DNA of 64,000 nt from Certhia americana (taxonomy: Eukaryota; Chordata; Aves; Passeriformes; Certhiidae). The notes below the pieces were generated by a model, which saw only the letters and a list, made by a program, of their open reading frames with translations, was not told where the DNA came from and made no database searches. Every line of letters begins with the position of its first letter. Within the stretch, counting starts at the first letter, position 1. The position numbers were made by a program, and so were the translations under genes. The stretch is from NCBI GenBank assembly GCA_018697195.1, contig CM031878.1:1873818-1937817 (forward strand), given 5' to 3'. Positions 12,997 to 24,700 of the stretch are shown here, piece by piece.

Positions 12997-13110
12997 TGTG
13001 AGTGTGTTGTGTGTGAGTGTGTGTGTGTGAGTTGTGGTGTGTGAGAAGACACCCTGATCTGTTGTGTGTGAGTGTGTGTATGTGTGAGAGTTTGTGAGTG
13101 TGTGTGTGTG
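10250..13110. repeat. Composite GT satellite with embedded GAGACACCCTGCTCTG cassette
   Basis: Runs of (gt)n, 10-80 bases long, alternate with a conserved non-GT cassette close to gagacaccctgctctg. I count about 44 cassettes, many with small variants such as gagacacactgctctg or acacctgctctg. The unit is thus a GT microsatellite plus a 16-base core, with length varying by GT expansion. The reverse strand reads as long His-Thr frames, which are an artefact of the dinucleotide repeat. The cassettes stop at about 13,060. Confidence 0.95.
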
Positions 13111-14180
13111 ATTGGTTGTGTGTGTATGTGTGAGTGTTTGTGAGTGTGTGTGTGTGTGAGTGTGTGTGAGTGTGTGGTGTGTGAAGTGTGTGGTGTATGT
13201 GTTGAGAAGTGTGTGTGTGTGAGTGTGTGTGTGTATGTGTTTGTGTGTACCATGTGTGTGTATGTGTGTGTGTGTAATGTGTTATGTGTGTGTGTGTGTG
13301 GAGTGTGTGTGTATGTGTGTGAGTGTGTGTGTGTGTGTGTGAGTGTGTGTGTTGAGTGGTGTGTGTGTGTGTCCATGTGTGTCCGTGTGTGCGTGTGTGC
13401 ATATGTCCGTGTGTCCGTGGTGTGTGTGTGGTTACATGTGTGTGTAGTGTGCACCTGTCTCTTTGTGTGTGTGTGGTACCTGTGTGCGTGTGCGTGCACT
13501 TGTGTTGTGTGTGTGTGCGTGTGTTGCGTGTGTGTGTGTATATGTCTGTGTGTCCCTTGTGTCCGTGTGTCCCTGTCCCGTGTGCCCTATGTGTCCGTAT
13601 GTCTGCATGTCCCTGGTCTGTGTTTCGCTATCCGTGTGTGTGTGTGTGTGTGTCCGTGTGTGTCCTGTGCGTGTGTGTGTACCCGTGTGCGTGTGACATG
13701 TGCTTGTGTGTGTGTGTGTGTATGTTTGCGTTTTTGACCTCTGTGCGTTGTGTGTGCGCGTGTGTTGTACTGTTGTGTGGTTTGTACATGTGTGTGTGTG
13801 TTTGTGTACCTGTGTGTGTGTACCTGTGTGTGTGTGTGTACCCGTGTGCGTGTGTATGTGTGTGTGTGTACCTGTGTTCGTGTGTGTGTGTGTGTGTATG
13901 TTTGCGTGTTGTACCTCTTGCAGGTGTGCGGCGTGTGTGTGTACATGCGTGTGTTTGTACATGTGTGTGTGTTGTTTGTGTGTACCTGTGTGTGGTGTAA
14001 CCTGTGTGTGTGTGTACCTTGGTGTGTTTTTGTACCTGTGCGCACGTGTAGTGTGGTGTGTGTGTACCTGTGGTGTATGTGTTTGTGTGTACCTGTGTGT
14101 ATGTGTGTGTGTGTGTACATTTGTGTCCGTGTGGCCCTGTCCGTGTACCCTGTGTCGTGTGTCCTGTGTGTCCCTGTCTG
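13111..14180. repeat. GT-rich transition zone with TGTCC/TGTACC insertions
   Basis: Past the last cassette the sequence is still mostly (tg)n, but increasingly broken by tgtccgtgtg, tgtacctgtg and tgtccctgtg. These grade into the next array. No gene or RNA is visible. The gradual change suggests that the two arrays arose from one another by motif drift and local duplication. Confidence 0.85.
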
Positions 14181-15275
14181 TGTTTCGCTATCTGTGTGTC
14201 CCGTGGTGTCCTGTCCGTGTGTCCCCTGTCCCCTTGTCTTGTGTGTCCCTGTTCATGTGTCCGTGTCTCTCTGTGTCCGTGTCTCTGTCCCCGTGTGTCA
14301 CTCTGTCCCTGTGTCTGTGTCCCCATGTTCTTGTCCACATGTCCATGTCCCCATGTCCGTGTCCCTTCCCCCCTGTGTCACTCTGTCCCCATGTCCCTGT
14401 CCCCGTGTCCCTGTCCCCATGTCTATGTACCTGTCCCCCTGTGTCACTCTGTCACCATGTCTGTGTCCCCATGTCCCTGTCCCTGAGTCACTCTGTCCCA
14501 GTGTCCCTGTCCCTGTGTCTGTGTCCCTGTGTCCATGTCCTTGTCGCCCTGTGTCCCACTGTCCCCATGTCACTCTGTCCCCGTGCCACTCTGTCCCCAT
14601 GTCCTGTGTCCCTCTGTCCCCATGTTCCATGTCCCTGTGTCACTATGTTCCTGTGTCCCTGGGTCACCATGTCCCTGTATTCCTGGGTCACCATGTCCCT
14701 GTGTCCCTGTCCCTGTCTTTGTGTTCCTGTGTCTCTATGTCCCTGTATCACTGCGTCCCCATGTCCTCGTGTCCTGTGTCCCTGTTCCTATGTCCATGTC
14801 CCTGTGTCCCTGTGTCTCTGCATCTGTGTCCTTGTGTCCCTATGTCCCCGTCCCTGTGTACCCATGTCCCTGTGTCCCTGTCCCAATGCACCTATGTCTG
14901 TGTCTGTGTCTCCATGTCCCTGTGTCCCTTTGTGATATCCCTGTATACCTGTGTCCCTGACTGCTTGTCTCCCCATGCCACAGTGTCTCTATGTCCGTCT
15001 CTATATCTGTGTCCCTGTACACCTGTGTCCCTGTGTCACAGTGTCCCCATGTTCCTGTCCACCTTTGTCTGTGTGCCCGCATCCCTGTCCACCTGTGTCC
15101 GCAGTCACTGTCCCTGTGTCCCTGTGTCACCAGCCCTGTGTCCCTGCCCCTGTGTCACCGTGTCAGCGTCTCTGTCACTATCACTGTCCCTGTCATTCTG
15201 TAGCAGTCACTGTCACTGTGTCCCTGTGCCTATCACTGTCCCTTGTCACTGACTCTGTCCCTGTCACTGTCACAC
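14181..15275. repeat. TGTCCC/TGTCAC minisatellite
   Basis: About 1.1 kb of short imperfect units, mainly tgtccc, tgtccctg and tgtcac, sometimes in higher-order groups such as ccatgtccctgtgtcac. It ends near 15,275 in cacacaccccccagcacccc. Long open frames through it come from low complexity. A short block of the same motif family occurs at 34,676-34,855. Confidence 0.93.
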
Positions 15276-15337
15276 ACACCCCCCAGCACCCCTCACACAC
15301 TCCGACACCGATCCTGGCGATCCTGTGCTCCCTGAGA

Positions 15338-15395
15338 CCACAGAATCCTGGAATCTTTGGGTTTGGAAGGCACCTCTGGAGCCCTGAACCCCGCG
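15338..15395 (-). repeat. Short CR1 3' end fragment
   Basis: The sequence cacagaatcctggaatcttt followed by gggtttggaaggcacctctg has the form of the reversed CR1 3' terminus. Only about 55 bases remain. Confidence 0.6.
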
Positions 15396-15437
15396 GCTTG
15401 CGTGGGGGAAGCGTGCGGTGCAACCAGAGCGACATTG

Positions 15438-15535
15438 TAATACCCGCTTTAAACATTGTCATGCACACATTTAAACATTGCAATGCACATTTCAATCAGT
15501 GTAATCCACGCTTTAAACATTGCAATGCCCTCTCA
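15438..15535. repeat. Short tandem repeat with cattgcaatg palindrome
   Basis: About four degenerate units of 20-28 bases share the core tttaaacattgcaatgc. The core contains cattgcaatg, a perfect 10-base palindrome that resembles a C/EBP-type half-site pair. One unit has diverged to catttcaatcagtgtaatcc. Confidence 0.75.
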
Positions 15536-16127
15536 AACACCGTCCTGGTGTTTCTGCAGCCTGGGGTTTGTCCTGCACAGCTGCAGGTGTCGTCCCCCAG
15601 ACTCGGAAACGTGGCAGGAAATCATTTCAGCGTAGTCCGTAAGTCCTGTTCAGGGCTAGGAACACCCGGGAAATCAAAGAGTTAAGCATTCCCCGTAGAA
15701 CTGCTCGTGGCATAGACTCAGTCCTAGGGCTGAGTATCATGGAGATATGTGGGAAATCTGCCCGCACCACCACCCAAATTGTGTGCATGGACTCGGGAAG
15801 AACAGACATCAGGCCACCTCAGAAGCATTTATATTAGGAGAGATGAAGAAGACTTCCGCTAGAAGCAGAGTGGCGCATTCAGGAGTCCACAATCATTTAA
15901 ACCAGTGCTTGGCAAGGTACTTCTCACCAAATATGCGGGAAAAAAAAATTTGTCGCCAAGGCGAATGCATTATTTGTGGTGTCAGCGTGAAGGAAAGCAC
16001 TAACAAAACCTGTACTTGAGCAAAGACAAAACCTTTCTCGTGCTGGGCGGCAAGCAGAATCCAGAGCCTGCTCCTTTTTGATGGCTAAACCTTCACCACC
16101 CTGCTGGAAGCTTTGAGGGAGGAAATA

Positions 16128-16325
16128 TCCAGAACTTGTATTTCCCGGGAGGGACGAAAACATCCCGAACCTGTATTTCCCGGGGGGAAGAAAAACATCC
16201 CGAACCTGTATTTCCCGGGAGGGGCAAAAACATCCCGAACCTGTATTTCCCGGGGGGAAGAAAAACATCCCGAACCTGTATTTCCCGGGGGGAAGAAAAA
16301 CATCCCGAACCTGTATTTCCGGGGA
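16128..16325. repeat. 35-bp tandem repeat, about six units
   Basis: Units of about 35 bases follow each other directly: catcccgaacctgtatttcc, then cgggggg or cgggagg, then aagaaaaa. The first copy reads gaacttgtatttcccgggag, the last ends in tttccgggga. Unit-to-unit differences lie mostly in the three or four bases after the G run. The cccggg core is palindromic. There are no unique spacers, so it is not CRISPR-like. Confidence 0.93.
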
Positions 16326-16605
16326 ACAATGTGCTTTGGAGGCACGGCTCCCGAAAGACGCCCGGAGGACACCAAGGGGCTCACAAGGCGTTGGGACACG
16401 GCAGTCGGGAACAGGCAGTGCACTTTTGGAGGGAGTACAGCGAAGCATAGGGACACGGGCGAGGGCGGTGAGCGTCTGCGTTGGGTTTGCAGGAAGAGTG
16501 ATACGTGGGAAGGAGCCCCAAGACTCCACGGCTGAAGGAATCGGCAGGCTGGAGGCTTTACAAAAGAGAGGGGAAGGAATTCTGGCTGTCTTAAGTACCG
16601 CGGAA

Positions 16606-16880
16606 TTAGTAAACTGAGCGGGAGACACGGGCGATCTGTAAATGTCTGAATGAAGGAAGTGGTATCAAGGGAGAAGGCTGGGAATCATTAAGGACTTTAA
16701 TGGGGTAAAAGTACAGAGGGGCATGTCTAAGCTGAGAATCCGTGTGGAAAGCTTTTGAAAGGAGAACCACAGGCTGGAAAATCGTCTCCCTGAGGGAAGT
16801 GGTGAAAGCTTTATTGCCTGAGATTTTAAATGCCAGATTAGGGGAAATACCAGGGGACTCATTCTGAAACATCAGGGAGA
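16606..16880 (+). repeat. Possible ancient CR1 fragment
   Basis: Segments such as aatgtctgaatgaaggaagt and ggagaaccacaggctggaaa followed by ctccctgagggaagtggtg have the wording of the CR1 3' region in plus orientation, but strongly diverged and without a clear 3' terminus. Another old interspersed repeat is possible. Confidence 0.45.
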
Positions 16881-19800
16881 GTGGTCTGAAAGATTAGGAA
16901 GGGAAGAGGAAAGGCTGGAGGTGGTGCTGTCTCCAGGAATTTTGGGAGTACAGCCCAGCACATCTTCTAGGCTCCTTGCTCTGGCTCCATGTTATCATTC
17001 TTTGACTGTGTCTGCCAAGAGTGCAATGATTTCAGCGTTAGTTACCCCACAAGGATGTGATAAAAACTCCTCCGCCAGGAAGAAATGTGCTTGAGCAAAG
17101 GGAATCTCGGCGCTTCCCCAAAGACAATGGGAGGAAATCAGCTCAGTGCTGCAGCACAACCCTGAGCCAAAGTAAAAAAAAAAAAAAAAAAAAAAAACCA
17201 AAAAAAAAAAGAAGAAGAGTAGGTTGTGAGAGCATTTTGGCTCACAATGCTCATAAGGGTGGTTTCCAGGCTGGCTTCTCTCAGCCAGCTCCTGGCAGGA
17301 GGATACTCCACTACCCCTGCTCCCTTCTCTTTCCCAGCCCCAGGCCAAAAGTTTCCCTCCAGCTCCAGACTGAGGAGTAACTTTTCAAGAGCTCATCTGG
17401 AGGCATACGTAGGCACATTACTAAGCATCCTCTGCAAAGGAAGCTTCACCTTCCAAGCAACATTTAAACAACACCCATTTTCCAGGTCTCTGAAAGCACA
17501 AATGTGCTGCTGATACCCAGCCTCACCATCCTCCTGCTGCTCTTGAGGTCACCCAGGGGCTCCCCTGCAGCCACAGCAGTGGCCACACAGGGACAGTGGA
17601 AAAGGTGTCCAGAACACCATGGTGTTCATCAGTCCCTGAAGTACAGTGTCTCCTTGGGAAGGAAAAGAAAGAAAACATTTCCTTGCTGCTAGGTTTTATC
17701 AGCCAACATAATTTAATTAGCCAGCGCAGCTGCTTCATTAGCATTAGTGGCATATTTATCAACAGGGCTAGAGCAAACATTTATTAGATTAGTTTGTAAT
17801 TTTGGAGTTGCTGGATGCTTATTTTGACTAGAGTTTACACAGTTCAGGACAGTGCAATGCTGAAGGCCTTCAAGGCAGAGGGAGGCAGCACCGTGTCCTC
17901 CCAGGTAGGTGGTACCTGGCAAAGACAGAAGGAACACAAGTCTTACCTTAAACACACTCCCCTTGGTAAATAAAGCCTCTGCTTATTCACATGGGGTGTT
18001 TTTCTGTAGGAGAAATATTTGTGAATTAGAGGAGCAAAAACACAGCCCAATGATTAAATTCTTCAGAGAAGTGAGCGTATGACAGAGTAAGAGATGTTTC
18101 TAAAGTTGCCTGAAGTTACTAACAGTGACTGCCTGCTTGGAGGCAAAGTGAAGGATTTCCTGCAAGGTCACAGGGACCAGGATCACTATTGTTTCACTGC
18201 TCACCCTGTACTTTAAAAATTCAAAGAATAGCTTAGAAATACAAAACATTTCCCAGACCTCTAAGACCTATTTGGTTCTAAATGCAATTTGAGAGATCTT
18301 TTACACACTTACCATTTGACACATACAACTTCGCTTGTAAGTACTCAAAACAACATTGAGTATCAAGATATTCTGAGTGTTTTACTGGAGATGGTACCAA
18401 ATGCAACCAACTTACTTTTAAAATAAATCTTGAAATTGGAATATTTTTAGTTATTTTTAATTGAAGTCCCATTATAATACCCTACATCTACTAAAGGATT
18501 TATATATATTAAAGATTTTTGATTACTTTCAGTCAAAGGAAGACTGGAAAGGAACCACAATGAAATGTTTGCAACAGATGGAGTATTTCTATAATATTAG
18601 CCCAAAGATACAGCCAAAAGAGATTCCATGCACATCTTTTGATTCAATGCATTTTAAGTAGAAAGATACATATGTCAGCTTAGAAGCCTTAAATTTGCCT
18701 GATGGATTCTGCATTTCTCTAGCATTTTAGTTTAAATATTCTGGGTTTAGTAACTTAATGTTTTCTTTTAAATAGATCCACAATACTGTGCCAGATGATT
18801 CCCCCCCCCAAAAAAAAAATAGTTAATATTATGCATATTAGCCTGATAAGAACAGTTTGTCAATTTGTGGGAAAATGTGTATGAGTTTTCGCTTGAGGCT
18901 GACCCCCATTTCTTACATTGAGTTCCTAATTTTAATTCCTCTTTTGTTTTTTGGGTTTTTATTTTGTTCTGTTTTGGTTTTGTTTTCTGGTGGAATTCTT
19001 CACTTTTTCCAGGAGGAGAAATTGAGCTAAATGATAAAGCATGAACACCTTTTGCACATTATTGGGAAAATGGAATGTCTGCAGCTCAGCCTGGCCCTGC
19101 ACCTGCTCTCATCTTGCAGGTGTTAACACAGGTGTCTCCAAAACTCAGTCTGGGAGCTCAGGGTGGAGCAGCTGATGTACCCTGAAGGGACAGTGAAGCA
19201 GTGGAGGCCTCCCCAGCCTTACGTCCCTCTCAGTTGGGTGATTATTCCATATTATCCAACAGCTGAGGGTCCAGCTGGCAGCCACCCGCTGTGACCCCCA
19301 TGGAAACACTCAACAGCTGCTGGGGCACAGGGGAAGCTCAGAATCAGAGGTTTTCTCAGCCAGCCTGCTGTGTTCCTGTCTCAGCAGGAGCGAGCTTTTC
19401 CTCCTCCAGCATCCCATCCCCACGTGGGAGAAGCTGGTCTGTCCCAAAACACCAGAAAGAAAGGGTTCCTGCAAGGCGCTCTACCCATGCGAAACCAAAG
19501 AGCTGAGTAACCTCCCCAAAGAGCTCCACAAATCTCATTTATCTGACTTTTCCCGATTTCCATCAAGAGCTGAGCAGTCAGACCAACAGCTGTCCACTGA
19601 TCTGTGCCGTGTGCACTGTGTTTGGCTCAGCTGCGACACACGGCTTGGATGCAGCTGCTGGGGATTTTTTTTTTTCCCCCCCTTCTTGAGTTTCCAGCAC
19701 TAGGAAGCAACACGTGGCTGTGTTTGGGCAGCTCTCCAGGCAGTCTGGCCCTGCTGCTCTCTGGATCCAGGCTCTTCACGTGCTGTGAGATAGCAGCAGC

Positions 19801-21520
19801 CAGGGAGCGGTGCAGCTGCTCCGTGGGCGTGGGGAGGGGAGAAAAGCCCCAGGCATCACAACTGGCACAGCACTCCATGAGGTACTGGAGCTATGGAAGT
19901 GCCACAGTCCCCAGGAACTCCTCCCAAGCCTGCAGCCGTGGTTACAGGGGTGAGGTAGTCTTCTAATCTTAGCCAAGTAAGTCTTGAGGCTCTCGTTAAA
20001 AAGCAGGGCTGGTAGCACCCTCAAGCCCTCATCTTTGTATCCCAAAGTAGCATCAACATGCCCTCACATTTTAAACACTCCAGCAAATAATTTCTAATCT
20101 GCTTCTAGGAGCTTCCAGTGATTAAGATTCCTTAATTGCCAAGCTATGACCTCCTTTCTTGTTACATCATTCTTTGGTGTCTACCCAGCCGTGTTCTGAC
20201 ATCTTCCAAGGCTACAACTTCTCTCCCCTACCACAACAGGAAAGTGGGATTATATCCTTATTCTTTCCAGGTTCGGACAACATTGCCATGGCTTTTGTTT
20301 AGGTTTTATTAGTAAGCAGTTGCTGGACCTGTAATCATCCCTGCACTATGGTGCCTGCTCCAAATTTCACATGTTACCTCTGAGGGAATTTCTCTTGAGC
20401 CAGTTTAGCCCATGAATTTTCCACATGCTTTTTCCCTAATTTCCTGCCCCAGAAGGAGTGAAGATAAATAGCCCCAAAACTAAGGCAACTCACCATTTCC
20501 TCACAGCTTGATTTAAACACCTGGAGCTAAACAGCAACTCCTGCTGTATGAAAGAGGCTGGAGATTCCCATGGGCAGAGGCTTGTTGGAACCCAGAACAT
20601 TCCTCTGTCTGTCCTGGATGGTTTGAGACGCTGGCAAGGGGCTCAGAGACCTTGGCATGGAGTCAAAAACACCTATGCCTTCGATTTTAGCCCATGGGAG
20701 AAAATTACCAACTTTGTGTGAGGATTTACAGGTCATAAGAGTTTGAATAGAGTGATAGCTAATTTGTCACAGGGTGGAAAAGTAGAATTTAGGGGTTTTA
20801 GAATGGTGGTTCAAGAGGCAAGATGGAGGGGTCTGGGTGTGTCCTGTCCTTCTTGTTCCTGTCCTCCATCTTCTGCTGTGATGCATCAAAACCTGAGAGT
20901 GGCCCTCTGGGCATCCCTCAATTCTTCTCCAAAATCACAGCAAAAAGATTGACAGGACAGAGGTCTCACTTGTGGCATTTTATTGACACCAGTGTAGTTC
21001 TGAATCTCTCTTCCTGCATATCAGTGGAAAAATCAACTTTTGCAGTAAAGCAACAGTTCTCATGGCCATAAACTCTTGCAACTCCAACGAGCACCATTTG
21101 CTTGGGCACTTCCCAGGACAAACAGGCCCAGGCTCAACTTCCTCAGGTGCTACCACTATTTTCCTGTGGAAAATATCCACAGGAGATTTTCTGATTTGGT
21201 ATGAAATGGCTTCTAAAAGCTGGAGTGTGCGAAACACTTCTGAAAGTGTGGAAGGCTGGTGTGATGATGGCATAGAAATAATAGGGCTCAGGGAACCCCC
21301 ATGGAAGATGACATCTGAGGTAGAATTGTTAAGGGCAATCTGACTTCAAAATCATCATGTCCCACAATAGTTCTGCAAAAATACTGTTTTCAGATCTAGA
21401 AAGGTCTTACTGTGTGTTGTAGGGGCTTTTTTTTTTTTGTTTGTTTTAAAGCTATGTCTGCACTATCCATAGAGCTGCTTTACAGGTGTGTATCACAGAA
21501 AAATAACTCATAAAGACAAC
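16881..21520. other. Intergenic stretch downstream of HAUS1
   Basis: No protein-coding exon is recognisable. The stretch holds a long poly(A) run at 17,174-17,210, a C/A homopolymer junction near 18,801-18,820 and otherwise unique DNA. The segment 17,690-17,830 is AT-rich with TAATTA and TTTATTAG words and might be a conserved non-coding element, but that could not be tested here. Confidence 0.5.
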
Positions 21521-21545
21521 ATCAAGTCGTCAAGTTTGGAGGCTA

Positions 21546-21551
21546 TTTAAT
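21546..21551 (-). terminator. HAUS1: Candidate HAUS1 polyadenylation signal ATTAAA
   Basis: On the minus strand ATTAAA (plus-strand tttaat) occurs about 170 bases after the HAUS1 stop codon. This is the common variant signal. A canonical AATAAA on the same strand lies further on at about 20,978-20,983 (plus strand tttatt), and could be a second site giving a longer 3' UTR. Confidence 0.45.
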
Positions 21552-21722
21552 GAGAAACAGGTGAAGCTTACAAACACAAAGGCCAACAGAAAGAAGAACA
21601 CAGCAGGACATTGCCAAGGTACAGTAAGAATTCTGAAATGCATTGCTAGTGCAAGTAAGCAGGCAGCAGAAGGAAAATCATGTTCCACGTAGGGCACTTC
21701 AGGTGAACTGGGGTTTGCTGGG

Positions 21723-24700
21723 CTACGTCAGCTCGAAAGGCAGAGCCTCGATCTCCCTTGTGAGCTCTTTGTCCAAGGCTTCCTACCAGGAGAGAAAACC
21801 AAGGGGAATCAGGGACCATGGGCTAGTTTCCACACAGTGCTGGTAAACAAACACATCTGCAAGGATCAAACCCTGGGAGGTGGTCAGCAGTAATTAACCC
21901 CGGTGTTGAGCAGGATGGACTCATCACTGCAAAGGGCAGACAGACACAGGGAAACCCCCAACTGAAGGGCTGGACAAGCTCATCTGCCTTTACTCTGTAC
22001 CCCAACGTGATTTTGGATTTTGGACCTCCCAGCTCACAGGTCCTCCCCAGATGTGAGCATTCTGGCCTCAGAACAGCCTCAGGCTGGTAAGGGGAGCTTG
22101 CACTCCTGAACCAAAAGCAAGTGGCTTACCAACCCTCGCAGTCTCACCTGAAAACAAGCAAAATGCTCCCACATAGCTGTGATTTTTGATCACTCGTGCC
22201 TAACGAGCAAGCAGGCAGTAGCCAAAAGGAACAAAACCAGGCTCTACAGGTGTCATGGGTTGCAGTGCAAAATAACCAAACTCTGTATTCTATCACCATC
22301 TGATCAAACTGGGGTGTGTGCGGTTGGTGTAATTGTCTGTCAATGGCCAACTGTCAATAAACCTGCTGGGGCAGTTTTCTGATCTCTGCCACAGCCCAGC
22401 CTCCCTCCAGGGAGAGATCTTCTGCTCATGGGCCAGTGAGTGTCACTGAGAGAATTCCATCATCCCACTGGGAAATGCTCCAGCCAGGGGGAGGAGCCAA
22501 GTATTCCTACCTGGATAAAAATCTGGGAGTTGGAACACCAAGCAACCTTTCCACAGGATTCCCAGAGGATGACCAGGCCCATCTACCACCACTGGACCTT
22601 CAGCAAAATAAAACCCTCCACTTTTCTCCAGGAGCATCACTTCACCAGAGCCACATCTGCCATTGGGACTGCAGCCACCATGGAATGGCACTGCCACCAA
22701 CACCCTGACACACAGGGGGGCAGGTTGGATCCTGACTCTGTCAGTGGGTTTGTTTGGTTGTTTGTTTGTTTTCTCTTGTAATACTGCATGTGTTTTGGTT
22801 TTATTGTTTATTTTAGCTCCCCTAATAAAGAACTGCTATTCCTATTCCCATTGCCTGAGAGCCCCTTAAATTAAAAATTATAATAATTGGGAGGGAGGGG
22901 GTTTAAATTGTCCATTTCAAGGGAGGCTCCTGCCTTCCATAGCAGACACCTGTTGTTCAAACCATGACCACAGGGCTCAAACGAGGCACAGCTCACTCAG
23001 GAAAGCCATGTATGGACTTCCTGAGGAAATGGGCACTATGTTTTACAGGGGAAATCCCCATTGCAGGCTATGAGGCAGCTGTTGACTAAAATATGGAGCC
23101 TTGAGAGTTCAGGAAGAGCAAGGAAGCTTCTGAGACCTACATTGAGTGAATAAACATTCCAATAGGCAAAATTCATGGGGATATAGCGACCTAATCTGCA
23201 CTGATATCACTGTGGCCAACTGCCCTTGCAGCTCACCCACCAAGTTCTCCCCTGAGCAGTATCTACAACTTCTGCCTCACCAAATTTCCCCTTGAGAACA
23301 TTAAGACTACAGTCAAAGGTGTATCAATTAATTAATGAATACATGCAGCTCCTGGAAAGATAAAAAAAAAACTCTTACAAGTAGTTTTCTCTCTTCTTCA
23401 ACCTTCACTTGTGCCAGAGGAATGCTCTAATGAGAGAAAATGGCATAAAAATCAGCATTTCAACAGGAAACAAGAGTCCCTGCACCTTTACAAGAGTCTA
23501 ATGATGAGCCTCAGGTGAATTAATGGACAATTAATGCAATTTGGTGTACACACTTTACATGCAGAAAGTATCACCACTAAAAGCCAAGTATTAGTTTGGT
23601 TTGGGAAATCATGTATTTTTCAGAAGTCTGGCATGGCCTAAAGCCCTTTAAAAAAACCCCTTCGTTTTAAACAATTTTACAGACCTATCAATCAAGGGAC
23701 TTGATTTCAAACATATTTGTGCAAGGCTTTTCCAAAGCACAAGAAGTTTGCAAGGATAAACCTCCTTTCCCTTCTTCTGCCTGTACCTGGAAAGAAGCAT
23801 TGGGGCTCTCCCTGTCTCCACTGACAGCAAGGCTGGAGGAGGGAACTGGAGAACCTAATCCCATTTGAATCTCCTGTTCCACTTGGGGGAAGGAGGAAGC
23901 TGCCTCTTGGAGGAAGATGGATTAAACAGAGCAGCAGGCCCACCTTCCTACCACAGCCTTTTTTTTTTTTTTTTTTTCCTAGGAGCAAGACTTCAGTGTT
24001 TGTATGAGGGAGATGAGAAACTTGCATTTTCACAGAGCTGAGTACCCAGCACCCTCAAGAGAAATCAAAGAAAATGATGGAGCACCCAGTTTAGGGGACA
24101 AAACCTACATTTGGCTATTTCTTCAGGATCCTTAAAATTCTGTTCAGAGCTCTAAACTCTGCACCATGTGCTGTGTCCACCATATTGACAGACAGATGAC
24201 AGTTACAGCTAAAGTACTGGTAAACCTAAAAAAGTTGGTTATATTAGGGGCTTCCTTTCCTTCCATATTTCTTTGTCCAATTTCTAGCTAACCCACCTGA
24301 ATACCAATCTACCCAGTAAATCTGTCTACTTTGTTAGAACAAAGTTTGCCTGACAAGGAAGCTTAATTTCTTGGCTTTGATTAATAAATAGAGCCTTTGC
24401 AGGACATCCACCTGTCAACCAAAGCCATCACAATGATATCCCTTATGTTCCACTAAAATTAACCTGATGGCAAATACAATATAACAGTGGAATGAATAGT
24501 TACAAGAGGCAAATCATGGTAGGATGCCAGTTCCTCCTTCAAAGGAGCCATTTCTTTCTGCAGCGCAGCCAGTTCCTGCAGAGAAAGCAAGGCAGATCAT
24601 ATTCTAGGAAATCATTATTAGGCAGAATTGAGAGAAATGAGTGAGACAGGTCCACAGTTACCTACAACATTTCAGAATTTGAGAGCTTTCATCCCGTATG

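Noticed and set aside
10250..13110. Interstitial telomere repeats
   Set aside because: The units are GT runs with a gagacaccctgctctg core; there are no ttaggg runs.
10449..13499. Open frame of 1,016 codons, minus strand, His-Thr repeats with apparent zinc-binding potential
   Set aside because: It is the translation of (ca)n with the repeated cassette; all three minus frames are open in the same way.
13356..15252. Cys-Val and Ser-Pro-Cys rich frames on the plus strand
   Set aside because: They are products of the GT and TGTCCC arrays, without start context or codon structure.
16128..16325. CRISPR-like repeats
   Set aside because: Units follow each other directly without unique spacers, and the genome is eukaryotic.
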